This document shows, in pieces, positions 12,354 to 21,162 of a stretch of 64,000 bases of DNA. Position 1 is the first letter of the stretch; every line of letters begins with the position of its first letter. Under the pieces are notes generated by a model that made no database searches, was not told the origin of the DNA, and saw nothing but the letters and a program-made list of their open reading frames with translations. Origin of the DNA: Novosphingobium sediminicola (lineage in GTDB: Bacteria; Pseudomonadota; Alphaproteobacteria; Sphingomonadales; Sphingomonadaceae). The position numbers and the translations under genes were made by a program. Where the stretch lies: the NCBI RefSeq assembly GCF_014196525.1, contig NZ_JACIDX010000012.1:122056-186055 (forward strand), read 5' to 3'.

Positions 12354-13715
12354 ATGAGCGATGCCCGTCCAAAATTGCTCGTGATCGAGGATGATCCGGG
12401 CCTTCAGGCTCAGCTCAAATGGGCCTATGAGGATTTCGAGGTCATCGTGGTGGGCGACCGGGCCGGTGCTATGGCGGCGCTGCGCAGCGAAGAGCCTGCG
12501 GTGGTCACGCTCGACCTTGGCCTGCCGCCCGACCCGGACGGCACCAGCGAGGGCTTTGCCGTGCTGGACGAGATCATGGCCTTGAAGCCCGACACCAAGG
12601 TGATCGTGGCCAGCGGGCATGGCGCGCGCGAAAGTGCGCTTCAGGCCATCGGGCGCGGGGCCTATGATTTTTATCAGAAGCCGATGGATTTTGACGAAAT
12701 GGCGCTGATCGTGGCCCGCGCCTATCGGCTCCACCGGCTCGAGGCGGAGAACCGCGCGTTGGCCGTGCGGGCGGGCAAGGACAATCGCGTGCTGGGCACG
12801 ATGATTACCGCCGCGCCCGAAATGCTGCGCGTGGCGCGCACCATAGAGCGGGTGGCGGGCACCAATGTCTCGGTCATGCTGCTGGGCGCCAGCGGGACGG
12901 GTAAGGAATTGCTGGCGCGCGGATTGCATGAGGCCAGCGGACGGGCAGGGGCCTTTGTCGCCATCAATTGCGCGGCTATCCCGGAAAACCTGCTGGAATC
13001 GGAACTGTTTGGCCATGAAAAGGGCGCCTTTACCGGCGCGGTCAAAACCACCGAGGGCAAGATCGAGCAGGCCCATAACGGCACGCTGTTCCTTGACGAG
13101 GTGGGCGATATTCCCTTCGCGCTACAGGTCAAATTGCTGCGCTTTTTGCAGGAGCGGGTGATCGAGCGGATCGGCGGGCGGCGTTCGATTGCGGTCGATA
13201 CGCGCATCGTCTGCGCCACCCATCAAAACCTTGAGGCGATGATCGCCGATGGGCGTTTCCGCGAGGATCTGTGGTATCGGCTGGCCGAAATCGTGGTCAA
13301 GATCCCCTCGCTGGCCGAACGTCCCGGCGATACGGCGCTGTTGGCGCGGGCTTTCCTCGCCCGTTTTGCCAAGGAGATGAACCCGGCGGTCAAGGGCTTT
13401 GCCCCCGATGCGCTGGCCGCGATGGATGCGTGGGGATGGCCGGGCAATGTGCGCGAGCTGGAAAACCGTGTGAAGCGCGCGGTCATCATGGCCGATGGCA
13501 AGCTGGTCCATGCGGGCGACCTTGATCTGGATGCGCCGGGGAGCGAGGAGGAATTGCCGCTCAACCTGAAATCCGCGCGGGAAATCACCGACCGGCGCGT
13601 GATCCGTCAGGCCTTGGCGCGTAGCGAGGGCAATATTTCCTCGACCGCCAAGCTGTTGGGGATCAGTCGACCCACGCTCTACGATTTGCTCAAGCAATAT
13701 GACCTGCAGCACTGA
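12354..13715 (+). CDS. prsR: PEP-CTERM-box response regulator PrsR (sigma-54 activator)
   Basis: 453-residue NtrC-type regulator. The receiver domain (residues 1-125) has acidic pocket residues in VIEDDPG, phospho-Asp in VTLDLGLPPDPDG and the conserved Lys in FYQKPMD. The AAA+ domain has GASGTGKE (Walker A), the sigma-54 contact loop GAFTGA and LFLDEVGD (Walker B). A Fis-type HTH ends the protein (NISSTAKLLGISRPTLYDLLKQY). The ATG at 12354 follows the prsK stop by one base; an in-frame upstream ATG at 12333 would overlap prsK. It is expected to activate sigma-54 promoters of EPS and PEP-CTERM genes. Confidence 0.9.
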   Translation: MSDARPKLLVIEDDPGLQAQLKWAYEDFEVIVVGDRAGAMAALRSEEPAVVTLDLGLPPDPDGTSEGFAVLDEIMALKPDTKVIVASGHGARESALQAIGRGAYDFYQKPMDFDEMALIVARAYRLHRLEAENRALAVRAGKDNRVLGTMITAAPEMLRVARTIERVAGTNVSVMLLGASGTGKELLARGLHEASGRAGAFVAINCAAIPENLLESELFGHEKGAFTGAVKTTEGKIEQAHNGTLFLDEVGDIPFALQVKLLRFLQERVIERIGGRRSIAVDTRIVCATHQNLEAMIADGRFREDLWYRLAEIVVKIPSLAERPGDTALLARAFLARFAKEMNPAVKGFAPDALAAMDAWGWPGNVRELENRVKRAVIMADGKLVHAGDLDLDAPGSEEELPLNLKSAREITDRRVIRQALARSEGNISSTAKLLGISRPTLYDLLKQYDLQH

Positions 13716-13786
13716 TAGCGTTGTCAGATTTGACGTACCAATAAGTACAATTCTGACCCGATAAGGTGTGGGGCCTGAAACGAAGA

Positions 13787-13824
13787 AAGGGCGGCTCGAA
13801 AGCCGCCCTTCCCCTCCCTTTTTT
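13787..13824 (+). terminator. Rho-independent terminator after prsR
   Basis: AAGGGCGGCT pairs with AGCCGCCCTT around a CGAA tetraloop, followed by a C/T-rich stretch ending in seven T. It lies 70 bases after the prsR stop. Confidence 0.8.
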
Positions 13825-13929
13825 TCTTCCAACGCCCGATTTGCACAGAAAGGCCGGGGCTTCAATGGGGCGTATATGGCATTTTTATGAATAGCTGTTC
13901 ATTGTGGCAAACGAACCACACTGGCACGA

Positions 13930-14976
13930 TCACTCCGCCTCGCGCCGATTTTCGCGCACGGAGGCCCACAGCGCCGCCCCGATCAGCACCGCGCCGATCA
14001 GACCCGTTACCGTCTCGGGAATTTCCATCAGCGCCGAACCCAGCATGATCCCCGCCAGCGCGATGATCGCCCAGAAGGCGCCATGCTCAAGGAAGGCATA
14101 TTCCGACAGCGTGCCCTGTTCGACAAGCAGCACGGTCAACGAACGCACAAAGATCGCGCCGATCGACAGGCCCAGAGCAATGATGACCATGTTGTTCGAC
14201 AGGGCAAAGGCGCCGATCACGCCATCAAGGCTGAACGAAGAGTCGAGCACGTTGAGATAGAGAAACCCGCCAAGCCCCGAACGCACCGCTGTGCCCGCCA
14301 GCGCGCGCGCCGCCTCGCGGCTTTCCAGGAAATGGCCCAGCGCCTCAACCGCGATGAACGTCACAATGCCGAACACGCCCGACACCAGCAGCGTATAAGC
14401 CTCATCCCCCGGCAGCCAGCGCCCGATCAGCACCAGCGCCAGCAACAGCAGCGCAACCTCGCCCGCCTTGATCGAACCGACCAGCTTCAGCCGCACCTCG
14501 ACCCAGCGCAGCCAATGGGTTTCCTTGTCCGGGTCGATGAAGAAGCCGAGGCCTACCATCGCCAGAAACGCGCCGCCAAAGCCCGCAATCGGGATATGCG
14601 CATGGCGCATGATCACCTCATATTGCGCCGGATCATCCAGCGAGAGATGCACCGCCTCGACCGGCCCCAGCCCGGCGGTAAAGCCCACGATCAGCAGCGG
14701 AAAAGCCACGCGCGTGCCAAACACCGCAAACAGCATGCCCCATGTCAGGAACCGCTTGCGCCAGACCGCATCCATATCTTTCAGCACAGCGGCATTGACC
14801 ACCGCATTGTCAAAAGACAGCGACACTTCCAGCACTGCCAGCACCAGCACGATCCAGATCATCCCGCCCACAGCCGAGATCGAGCCGGTATCGTGCCAGC
14901 CATAGGCGGCGGCCAGCGCCAGACAGACGGCGGAAAAAATCAGCGAGCCGCCGAAATGCCTCAAAAATTGCGTCAC
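13930..14976 (-). CDS. DUF475 (TerC-superfamily) integral membrane protein
   Basis: 348 residues with about nine or ten membrane helices. The conserved intramembrane acidic motifs of the TerC/YjbE superfamily are present: EVSLSFDNAVVNAAVLKDM in the second helix and LDSSFSLDGVIGAFALSNN in the later repeat, implying an internal duplication. Such proteins are thought to move or bind metal ions (Ca, Mn), but transport by DUF475 proteins has not been settled. It starts 20 bases after the panB stop and is probably cotranscribed with it. Confidence 0.82.
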   Translation of the reverse strand: MTQFLRHFGGSLIFSAVCLALAAAYGWHDTGSISAVGGMIWIVLVLAVLEVSLSFDNAVVNAAVLKDMDAVWRKRFLTWGMLFAVFGTRVAFPLLIVGFTAGLGPVEAVHLSLDDPAQYEVIMRHAHIPIAGFGGAFLAMVGLGFFIDPDKETHWLRWVEVRLKLVGSIKAGEVALLLLALVLIGRWLPGDEAYTLLVSGVFGIVTFIAVEALGHFLESREAARALAGTAVRSGLGGFLYLNVLDSSFSLDGVIGAFALSNNMVIIALGLSIGAIFVRSLTVLLVEQGTLSEYAFLEHGAFWAIIALAGIMLGSALMEIPETVTGLIGAVLIGAALWASVRENRREAE

Positions 14977-14996
14977 TTGAAAAATACTCCGGGGAA

Positions 14997-15869
14997 TCAG
15001 GCTTTGGGCTGATAGGTCTGTTCGATGCCGGGGAAGCTGCGGTCGCGCACCTCGGCAGCATAATGGGCGGCCGCCTCAGAGATCAGGCCCGCCACATCGG
15101 CATAGCGTTTGACGAAACGCGGCACGCGCTCAAACATGCCCAGCATGTCCTCGGTCACCAGCACTTGCCCGTCGCATTGCGCCGAACCGCCGATGCCGAT
15201 GGTGGGGCAAGCCACCGCCTGCGTGATCGCCACGGCCAGCGGTTCGACCACGCCCTCAATGACGATGCCAAAGGCCCCGGCCTTATCGAGCGCGCGCGCA
15301 TCGCCCAGGATCTTTTCCGCCTCCGCCTCGCTGCGGCCCCGCGCGCCATAGCCGCCAAGCTGGTTCACCGCCTGGGGCGTCAGGCCGATATGGCCCATGA
15401 CGGGAATGCCGCGCTGAGAGAGAAAGGCCACGGTTTCGGCCATGGCCGCGCCGCCTTCCAGCTTTACCCCCGCGCATCCGGTTTCGCGCAAAACCCTAGC
15501 GGCCGTCTCAAACGCCTGCTGGGGCGAGGCTTCATAGGTGCCAAAGGGCAGATCGACGATGACGGCGGAATGCCAGCTGCCGCGCACCACCGCCGCGCCA
15601 TGCGCCACCATCATGTCCAGCGTGACGGGCAGCGAGGAGGGCAGGCCATAGATCACCTGTCCCAGCGAATCGCCAACCAGCAGCAGGTCGCAATGCGCAT
15701 CCAGCAATTGCGCCTGCCGCGCGGTATAGGCGGTCAGCATCACCACAGGCTCTGCAGTCACGCCATCCTTCTTGCGCTGACGGATGGCCGGAATGGTCAG
15801 CCGGCGCATCGGCGTGGGGGTGGGGTTGGCGCGGCTGGTGGCCGTATCGATCTGAAAGGTCGTAGACAT
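14997..15869 (-). CDS. panB: 3-methyl-2-oxobutanoate hydroxymethyltransferase
   Basis: First committed step of pantothenate (coenzyme A) synthesis: transfers a hydroxymethyl group from 5,10-methylene-THF to 2-oxoisovalerate to give ketopantoate, in the cytoplasm. The 290-residue protein has the family landmarks VMLTAYTARQAQLLD, LLLVGDSLGQVIYGLPSSLPVTLDMM (metal-binding Asp), VKLEGG, GIPVMGHIGLTPQ and VEPLAVAITQAVACPTIGIG (catalytic Glu region). No panC or panE is adjacent. It leads a two-gene transcription unit with the DUF475 gene. Confidence 0.95.
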   Translation of the reverse strand: MSTTFQIDTATSRANPTPTPMRRLTIPAIRQRKKDGVTAEPVVMLTAYTARQAQLLDAHCDLLLVGDSLGQVIYGLPSSLPVTLDMMVAHGAAVVRGSWHSAVIVDLPFGTYEASPQQAFETAARVLRETGCAGVKLEGGAAMAETVAFLSQRGIPVMGHIGLTPQAVNQLGGYGARGRSEAEAEKILGDARALDKAGAFGIVIEGVVEPLAVAITQAVACPTIGIGGSAQCDGQVLVTEDMLGMFERVPRFVKRYADVAGLISEAAAHYAAEVRDRSFPGIEQTYQPKA

Positions 15870-16058
15870 ACAAGGCTTCTAGCCCGCGATGGCGCATGGG
15901 GTAAAGCGCGATCGGCGCGTAACATCAATGCGTGACAAGGGCCCTGCGCCAAGGCAAGATGGATAATCCACCGGTGGACTACGCATAATCCGCCCTTGCG
16001 AATGTTGCGCGATCCGTTAATTTTCTTACCCATTGCTTATTGCGTTCAGGGGAACTGC

Positions 16059-17585
16059 ATGTTCGGTCGCGTCAAGCCGTTGGATGCCATATTGGCCACG
16101 GCTGAGAAAAAATCACTTCATCGCTCTCTGGGCGCCTTTCAATTGACTATGCTGGGCGTGGGCGCGGTGATCGGGACGGGTATCTTCGTTCTGACCGCCG
16201 AGGCCGCGCAAAAGGCGGGGCCGGGCATGATGCTCAGCTTCATCATTGCCGGTTTCGTCTGCGCCGTGGCCGCTTTGTGCTATGCTGAAATGTCCAGCAT
16301 GGTGCCGGTTTCGGGCTCGGCCTACACCTATTCCTATGCGGTGATGGGCGAATTGGTGGCATGGATGGTGGGCTGGGCGCTCATTCTGGAATATGCCATT
16401 GCGGCGGGCGCCGTGTCGGTCGGCTGGTCAGGCTATATGATCGGCTTTGTGCAAAACACCTTCCATATTACGGTCCCCCTCGAATTGGTGCGGGGACCAT
16501 TCGACGGGGGTGTCATCAATCTTCCTGCGATGCTGATTGCGGCGATCATCACCGGCCTGCTGGTGCTGGGCACCAAGGAAAGCGCGACGGTGAATGCCGT
16601 GCTGGTGGCGATCAAGATCGTTGCTCTTTCCATGTTCATCGCGCTGACCTTGCCGGTTATCAAGTCGGGCAATTTCACGCCTTTCGCTCCGCTCGGCTTT
16701 ACGGGCATTTCGGGCGCGGCGGCCTCGATCTTCTTTGCCTATGTGGGCTTTGACGCGGTTTCGACGGCGGCTGAGGAAACCAAGGATCCCCAGCGCAACA
16801 TGCCGATCGGCCTGATCGGCAGCCTTGCCATCTGCACCATCTTCTACATGCTGGTGGCGGGCGGCGTGATCGGCACCGTGGGCGCGCAGCCGGTTTACGG
16901 CGCGCATGGCGAAGTGCTTTCGCCCGGTACGAGCGCTTTGTCGGACGCTTGCAAGGCGGTCAATGAAAACGCTGTTGTCTGCTCGAAGGAAGCTTTGGCC
17001 TGGACTCTGCGTCAGGTGGGCCATCCCTTCGTCGGCTGGCTGGTGGGCGCTGCGGCCATTCTGGCGCTGCCTTCGGTCATTCTGATGATGATGTTCGGCC
17101 AGACCCGCGTCTTCTTCGTGATGAGCCGCGACGGTTTGCTGCCCGAATTCTTCTCCAAGGTTCACCCCAAGTTTCACACGCCCCACGTCATCACCATCAT
17201 GACGGGTGTGTTCGTGGCGCTGTTTGCAGCTTTCTTCCCGGTGGGCCTGCTGGCCGACGTGTCGAACTCGGGCACGCTGTTTGCCTTTGGCGCGGTGTCC
17301 GTGGCGGTGATGGTGCTGCGCCGGACCGACCCCAATCGTCATCGTCCGTTCCGCACGCCGGGCGTGAACATTGTCGCGCCGATCTCGATCGCGGGCTGCA
17401 TCTATCTCTTCATCAGCCTGTCGAAGGCGACGATCAGCCTGTTCCTTGGCTGGGGCTTGGTTGGGCTTTTCGTCTATTACTTCTACAGCCGCAGCCGCAG
17501 CCATGTCGGTCGCGGGCTGGTCGAAGTCCATGAGGATGATGACGATACGCCGGATCTGCCGGTGCCGCCTCTGCCGGGCGTATGA
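16059..17585 (+). CDS. APC-family (CAT-like) amino-acid permease
   Basis: 508-residue transporter with twelve predicted membrane helices. The first helix carries the substrate-binding glycine motif of the APC fold (LGVGAVIGTGIFVLT), and the sixth has ASIFFAYVGFDAVSTAAEETKDPQRNMP, typical of cationic amino-acid transporter/YfnA-like members. A large periplasmic loop with two cysteines (about residues 295-322) lies between helices 7 and 8. It probably imports amino acids by proton symport; the substrate cannot be told from sequence. Start at 16059 is supported by AGGGGA upstream; the in-frame upstream ATG lacks one. Confidence 0.88.
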   Translation: MFGRVKPLDAILATAEKKSLHRSLGAFQLTMLGVGAVIGTGIFVLTAEAAQKAGPGMMLSFIIAGFVCAVAALCYAEMSSMVPVSGSAYTYSYAVMGELVAWMVGWALILEYAIAAGAVSVGWSGYMIGFVQNTFHITVPLELVRGPFDGGVINLPAMLIAAIITGLLVLGTKESATVNAVLVAIKIVALSMFIALTLPVIKSGNFTPFAPLGFTGISGAAASIFFAYVGFDAVSTAAEETKDPQRNMPIGLIGSLAICTIFYMLVAGGVIGTVGAQPVYGAHGEVLSPGTSALSDACKAVNENAVVCSKEALAWTLRQVGHPFVGWLVGAAAILALPSVILMMMFGQTRVFFVMSRDGLLPEFFSKVHPKFHTPHVITIMTGVFVALFAAFFPVGLLADVSNSGTLFAFGAVSVAVMVLRRTDPNRHRPFRTPGVNIVAPISIAGCIYLFISLSKATISLFLGWGLVGLFVYYFYSRSRSHVGRGLVEVHEDDDDTPDLPVPPLPGV

Positions 17586-17602
17586 TCGCGCAGGCATGAT
17601 AC

Positions 17603-17639
17603 AAAAATGGGCGGCCCCCACCGGGAGCCGCCCTTTTTG
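17603..17639. terminator. Bidirectional terminator between permease and phoB
   Basis: GGGCGGC pairs with GCCGCCC, with CCC/GGG pairing further in; five A precede and five T follow the stem, so it works for both converging genes. Confidence 0.8.
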
Positions 17640-17657
17640 TTTCAGGATGCTGCGGAC

Positions 17658-18347
17658 TTAAACCGCTTCGAGAGCATAGCCTGCCGAACGCACGGTGCGC
17701 ACCGGGTCCAGTGTGCCTTCCAGCTCGATCCCCTTGCGCAGACGGCGGATATGGACGTCCACGGTGCGCAATTCGATATCGCTGTCCGTGCCCCACACCG
17801 CGTCCAGCAATTGCCCGCGCGAGAAGACCCGGCCCGGATGCTCCATGAAGAACTTGAGCAGACGAAACTCGGTCGGCCCCAGCGCGAGGATCTGGCCCTT
17901 GCGCGTCACCTTATGCGCGGTGGCGTCCAGCGTCAGATCGCCCACGGTGATCTGCTCGCCCGCCAGCGCCGGGCGGATGCGGCGCATGATGGCCGATACG
18001 CGCGCGATCAGTTCGCGGGGGCTGAAGGGCTTGGTGATGTAATCGTCGGCCCCGGTTTCAAGGCCGCGGATCATATCGTCCTCGGCCCCGCGCGCGGTCA
18101 GCATGATGATGGGCACATGGGCGGTGGCCTTGTCGCGGCGCAGGCGGCGGCAGACCTCGATCCCGCTGGTGCCCTCGATCATCCAGTCGAGCAGGACCAG
18201 ATCGGGCGCCTCTTCGGCGGCCAGCAACAGCGCTTCGTCACCATCGGGCGTCGAGAGGACCGTATAGCCCTCAGCCTGAAACCGAAATTCCAGCAGTTCC
18301 GCCAGCGCCGGATCATCTTCTACCAGCAAGAGCCGGGGTTGTTTCAT
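17658..18347 (-). CDS. phoB: Phosphate regulon response regulator PhoB
   Basis: 229-residue OmpR/PhoB-class regulator of phosphate starvation genes. The receiver domain has LLVEDDPAL, phospho-Asp in LVLLDWMIEGTSG and Lys in DYITKPFSPREL. The winged-helix domain has LGPTEFRLLKFFMEHPGRVFSRGQLLDAVWG and VDVHIRRLRKGIE, the PhoB DNA-recognition helix. It lies 18 bases downstream of phoU in the order phoR-phoU-phoB on the minus strand, and is presumably activated by that PhoR. Confidence 0.93.
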   Translation of the reverse strand: MKQPRLLLVEDDPALAELLEFRFQAEGYTVLSTPDGDEALLLAAEEAPDLVLLDWMIEGTSGIEVCRRLRRDKATAHVPIIMLTARGAEDDMIRGLETGADDYITKPFSPRELIARVSAIMRRIRPALAGEQITVGDLTLDATAHKVTRKGQILALGPTEFRLLKFFMEHPGRVFSRGQLLDAVWGTDSDIELRTVDVHIRRLRKGIELEGTLDPVRTVRSAGYALEAV

Positions 18348-18366
18348 GGGTGCCCCCTGTTAACGT

Positions 18367-19068
18367 TCAGTTTTCCGGCCGTTCCAGCCGGTCCACAACA
18401 TATTCGGCCGTGGCCGCGTAATAGACCTGTTCGGCAATATTGGTGGCGTGATCGCCAATCCGTTCGATGTTGCGCGCGATGAACAGCAGATGCGCGGCCG
18501 AGGTGATGGTGGAGGGATTCTCCATCATGAACGAGACCATGTTGCGGAAAATGCTGTCATAAAAGGCATCGACCCGGGCATCGCGCTCGATCACGTCCAC
18601 CGCCAGCGCGGGATCGCGCGCGGCAAAGGCGGTCAGCACGTCATGCACCATCTCGCCCGCGATTTCGGCCATCGCCGGGATCAGCGTCTGAGGCTCGGAA
18701 TTCAGCCGCCCCTCGATCCGCGACACGCGCTTGGCGATGTTCTTGGCATAATCGCCGATGCGTTCCAGAATGCCCGCGATCTTCAAGGCGGCCAGCACCT
18801 CGCGCAGATCGTCGGCCATGGGCGCGCGCAGGGCGATGATCTTGACCGCAAGCCGATCGACCTCGGCCTCAAGCCGGTCGATCTTCTTGTCGCGCTCGAT
18901 CACCTGCGCGGCCAGTTCCTGCGAGCGTTTCGTCAGCGCCTCCACGGCCTCGCCAATCGCCAGTTCAGCCAGACCGCCCATTTCGGCGATCAGCCCGCGC
19001 AGCGTGGTGATTTCCTCGTCAAAGGCCTTGACCGTATGTTCTGCCACTGGACGCAATTCCCTGTTCAA
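18367..19068 (-). CDS. phoU: Phosphate signalling protein PhoU
   Basis: 233-residue cytoplasmic helical protein made of two PhoU three-helix bundles, each with the metal-binding pattern seen here as RIGDYAKNIAKR (about residue 100) and RIGDHATNIAEQ (about residue 210). PhoU holds PhoR in its off state when the Pst transporter is saturated with phosphate. Normally encoded beside pstSCAB, but no pst gene is present here between phoR and phoU. Confidence 0.93.
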   Translation of the reverse strand: MNRELRPVAEHTVKAFDEEITTLRGLIAEMGGLAELAIGEAVEALTKRSQELAAQVIERDKKIDRLEAEVDRLAVKIIALRAPMADDLREVLAALKIAGILERIGDYAKNIAKRVSRIEGRLNSEPQTLIPAMAEIAGEMVHDVLTAFAARDPALAVDVIERDARVDAFYDSIFRNMVSFMMENPSTITSAAHLLFIARNIERIGDHATNIAEQVYYAATAEYVVDRLERPEN

Positions 19069-19084
19069 GCTGTGATGGAATGAT

Positions 19085-19102
19085 CGTCACATACATGTCA
19101 CA
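19085..19102 (+). promoter_or_regulatory. Possible Pho box between phoR and phoU
   Basis: Two GTCAC half-sites, read as tcGTCAC-atac-atGTCAC, repeat with the 11-bp period of Pho boxes (consensus CTGTCAT-N4-CTGTCAT). Matches are limited to the GTCA cores and the orientation is opposite to phoU, so the call is weak. Confidence 0.3.
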
Positions 19103-19167
19103 AAAGGCAACATCCATGTCCGTTCCAACCAGCCTTGAAAGCGCCATGCATCGTTTTCATGACAGGA

Positions 19168-20424
19168 CTATGACGGACTTGTGACTTTTTGCTCTTTGGC
19201 CGGGATCAGCGGCAAACGCACCGAAACCTTGGTGCCCACGCCCACCTTGCTGGTAATGTCCAGCTTGCCGCGATGGCGTTCGACCACGTGTTTGACAATT
19301 GCAAGACCAAGCCCGGTGCCGCCCGCCGCGCGGCTGCGGCCTGGATCGGTGCGATAGAAACGCCGGGTCAGATGGGGCAGATGGTCGGCCGAAATGCCTG
19401 CGCCCCGGTCTGTGACCAGAAATTCGGCCATGCCGCGCGGCGCATGGGTCAGCGCGACTGTCACGGGTTGATCCGCGTCGCCATATTTCAGCGCATTGTC
19501 GATCAGATTGCGCAGCACCTGCTCGATCTGCTTCACATCGCCCGCCACCTCAAAGGAGCCCTCGGGCTTGGCGAATTCGACGCGGGCCGGATTACCCGGC
19601 GGCGGCGCAAATTCGCCCACCACCCGCGCGGCCAGCGGCGCAAGGTCGATCTGCGAGGTGGGGGCGTCATGCTTTTCCGCCTCAAGCTGCGACAGAGACA
19701 TCAGATCGTTGAGCAGCGCCTGCATCCGCCGCGCCTCGCGCAACACCGTGCCGAGGAAGCGCTGCATCACCGCGCCATCCATCTTGCCCACACTCTCGCT
19801 GATCGTTTCGACATAGCCGATGACCGAGGAGAGGGGGGTGCGCAATTCATGGCTGGCATTGGCGACGAAATCGGTGTGGGCGCGGCTGATGTCTGCCTCG
19901 GCGGTGCGATCGCGCGCCTCGATCACCCACAGGCCCGGATAGACCGGGCGGCGCGTCAATTGCCACAGGCTTCCGCTGCGGGTCAGGCCGCGGATGCTGG
20001 CGGTGGCGGTTTCATCATCGGCGCTGTCCAGCAGGCGGATCGCATCGGGGTGGCGCAGCGCGATGCGCGGGTCCTGCCCCAGAATATGTTCGCCCAGAGC
20101 CGAGCGGGCGGCCGCATTGGCGTCGATGATTCGCGCCCGGTCCACCAGCATCATCGGCGCGCCCGTGCCCTCCAGCGCAGAGATCAGCGCGCGGCGCACC
20201 ATATGGCCCTGTTCGAGCTGCTGCTGGCGCGCATTGCCCTCGATTTCTCGCGGGGCGTCGGGTTCGGCCTGATCGCTGCACCACCACCACACGGCCAGCA
20301 GCGAAAAGGTCCAGAACGCCCCGGTCAAAGCCACCATCAGCAAGCCCGCCCCATCCAGATAGAGCAGCAAAAGCGTCAGGAATTCGAGGATGATGGCAGG
20401 CCAGGGTAGCTTGCTGTCGCGCAT
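19168..20424 (-). CDS. phoR: Phosphate regulon sensor histidine kinase PhoR
   Basis: 418-residue membrane kinase with two N-terminal helices (about residues 8-50), a PAS-like domain (APMMLVDRARIIDANAAARSALG), HisKA domain with phospho-His in NASHELRTPLSSVIGY and an HATPase domain (NLIDNALKYG, DRGAGI, GGTGLGLAIVKHVVERH). It autophosphorylates at low phosphate and passes phosphate to PhoB, encoded two genes downstream. The ATG at 20424 is preferred; a TTG at 20472 in frame would add 16 residues with no clear ribosome site. Confidence 0.9.
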   Translation of the reverse strand: MRDSKLPWPAIILEFLTLLLLYLDGAGLLMVALTGAFWTFSLLAVWWWCSDQAEPDAPREIEGNARQQQLEQGHMVRRALISALEGTGAPMMLVDRARIIDANAAARSALGEHILGQDPRIALRHPDAIRLLDSADDETATASIRGLTRSGSLWQLTRRPVYPGLWVIEARDRTAEADISRAHTDFVANASHELRTPLSSVIGYVETISESVGKMDGAVMQRFLGTVLREARRMQALLNDLMSLSQLEAEKHDAPTSQIDLAPLAARVVGEFAPPPGNPARVEFAKPEGSFEVAGDVKQIEQVLRNLIDNALKYGDADQPVTVALTHAPRGMAEFLVTDRGAGISADHLPHLTRRFYRTDPGRSRAAGGTGLGLAIVKHVVERHRGKLDITSKVGVGTKVSVRLPLIPAKEQKVTSPS

Positions 20425-20650
20425 TGCTCGGATCGTCCATTCCTTGGCGCCTGCATCAGGCCAGGCGCTCAATTCAGCGCATGGGGAAGGGGTATGACAG
20501 TTTTATGAAACCACCAAGCATTGTGCGTAAGATGTGCGCAAGAATAGGTGATGGATCAAGGCAATGGCCGGGACGAAACAGGCCGAAATGCGCGCGCCGT
20601 CATCGGCGGCGGCACCCGGTCATCCGGGCAATCGATATAATTTGAAGAGA

Positions 20651-20725
20651 TGGTGACCCCTACGAGAATCGAACTCGTGTTTCAGCCGTGAGAGGGCCGC
20701 GTCCTGACCGCTAGACGAAGGGGCC
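20651..20725 (-). tRNA. tRNA-Glu (CTC)
   Basis: 75 nt with genomically encoded CCA end. Acceptor GGCCCCT pairs with AGGGGTC region, T-loop TTCGATT is present, and the anticodon loop reads CTCTCAC, giving anticodon CTC. It differs from its three neighbours at the anticodon and one D-loop base. Last gene of a four-tRNA run. Confidence 0.93.
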
Positions 20726-20747
20726 TAAATGGCTCTGATTTTGCAAG

Positions 20748-20822
20748 TGGTGACCCCTACGAGAATCGAACTCGTGTTTCAGCCGTGAAAGGGCCGCGTC
20801 CTAACCGCTAGACGAAGGGGCC
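20748..20822 (-). tRNA. tRNA-Glu (TTC), copy 1
   Basis: 75 nt with encoded CCA; anticodon loop CTTTCAC gives TTC. Sequence identical to the next two copies. Spacer to the next copy is 28 bases. Confidence 0.94.
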
Positions 20823-20850
20823 ATCCTTGAAGCCAAGGCAGGCTATTTAA

Positions 20851-20925
20851 TGGTGACCCCTACGAGAATCGAACTCGTGTTTCAGCCGTGAAAGGGCCGC
20901 GTCCTAACCGCTAGACGAAGGGGCC
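20851..20925 (-). tRNA. tRNA-Glu (TTC), copy 2
   Basis: 75 nt with encoded CCA; anticodon TTC. The flanking spacer (CATCCTTGAA-CCAAGGC-GGCTATTTA) is nearly the same as that beside copy 1, showing tandem duplication of gene plus spacer. Confidence 0.94.
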
Positions 20926-20953
20926 ATCCTTGAAACCAAGGCGGGCTATTTAG

Positions 20954-21028
20954 TGGTGACCCCTACGAGAATCGAACTCGTGTTTCAGCCGTGAAAGGGC
21001 CGCGTCCTAACCGCTAGACGAAGGGGCC
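20954..21028 (-). tRNA. tRNA-Glu (TTC), copy 3
   Basis: 75 nt with encoded CCA; anticodon TTC. First gene of the array in transcription order; a promoter lies about 32 bases upstream. Confidence 0.94.
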
Positions 21029-21059
21029 AACCTTGGCTTGCGCCTTGGTGAGGCCGCGC

Positions 21060-21087
21060 ATTTATGGAGAGGGGGCCGGTTGGTCAA
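21060..21087 (-). promoter_or_regulatory. Putative sigma-70 promoter of the tRNA-Glu array
   Basis: Read on the minus strand, TTGACC, a 16-base spacer, then ATAAAT. The predicted start would leave a leader of about 25 bases before the first tRNA. No other -35/-10 pair is evident nearby. Confidence 0.5.
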
Positions 21088-21162
21088 GTCTCAAATCGCG
21101 TTACTATCGGAAAAAACGCAAAAATTATCATAAATCCTTTTATATCAGTATTTTGTCTGGGA

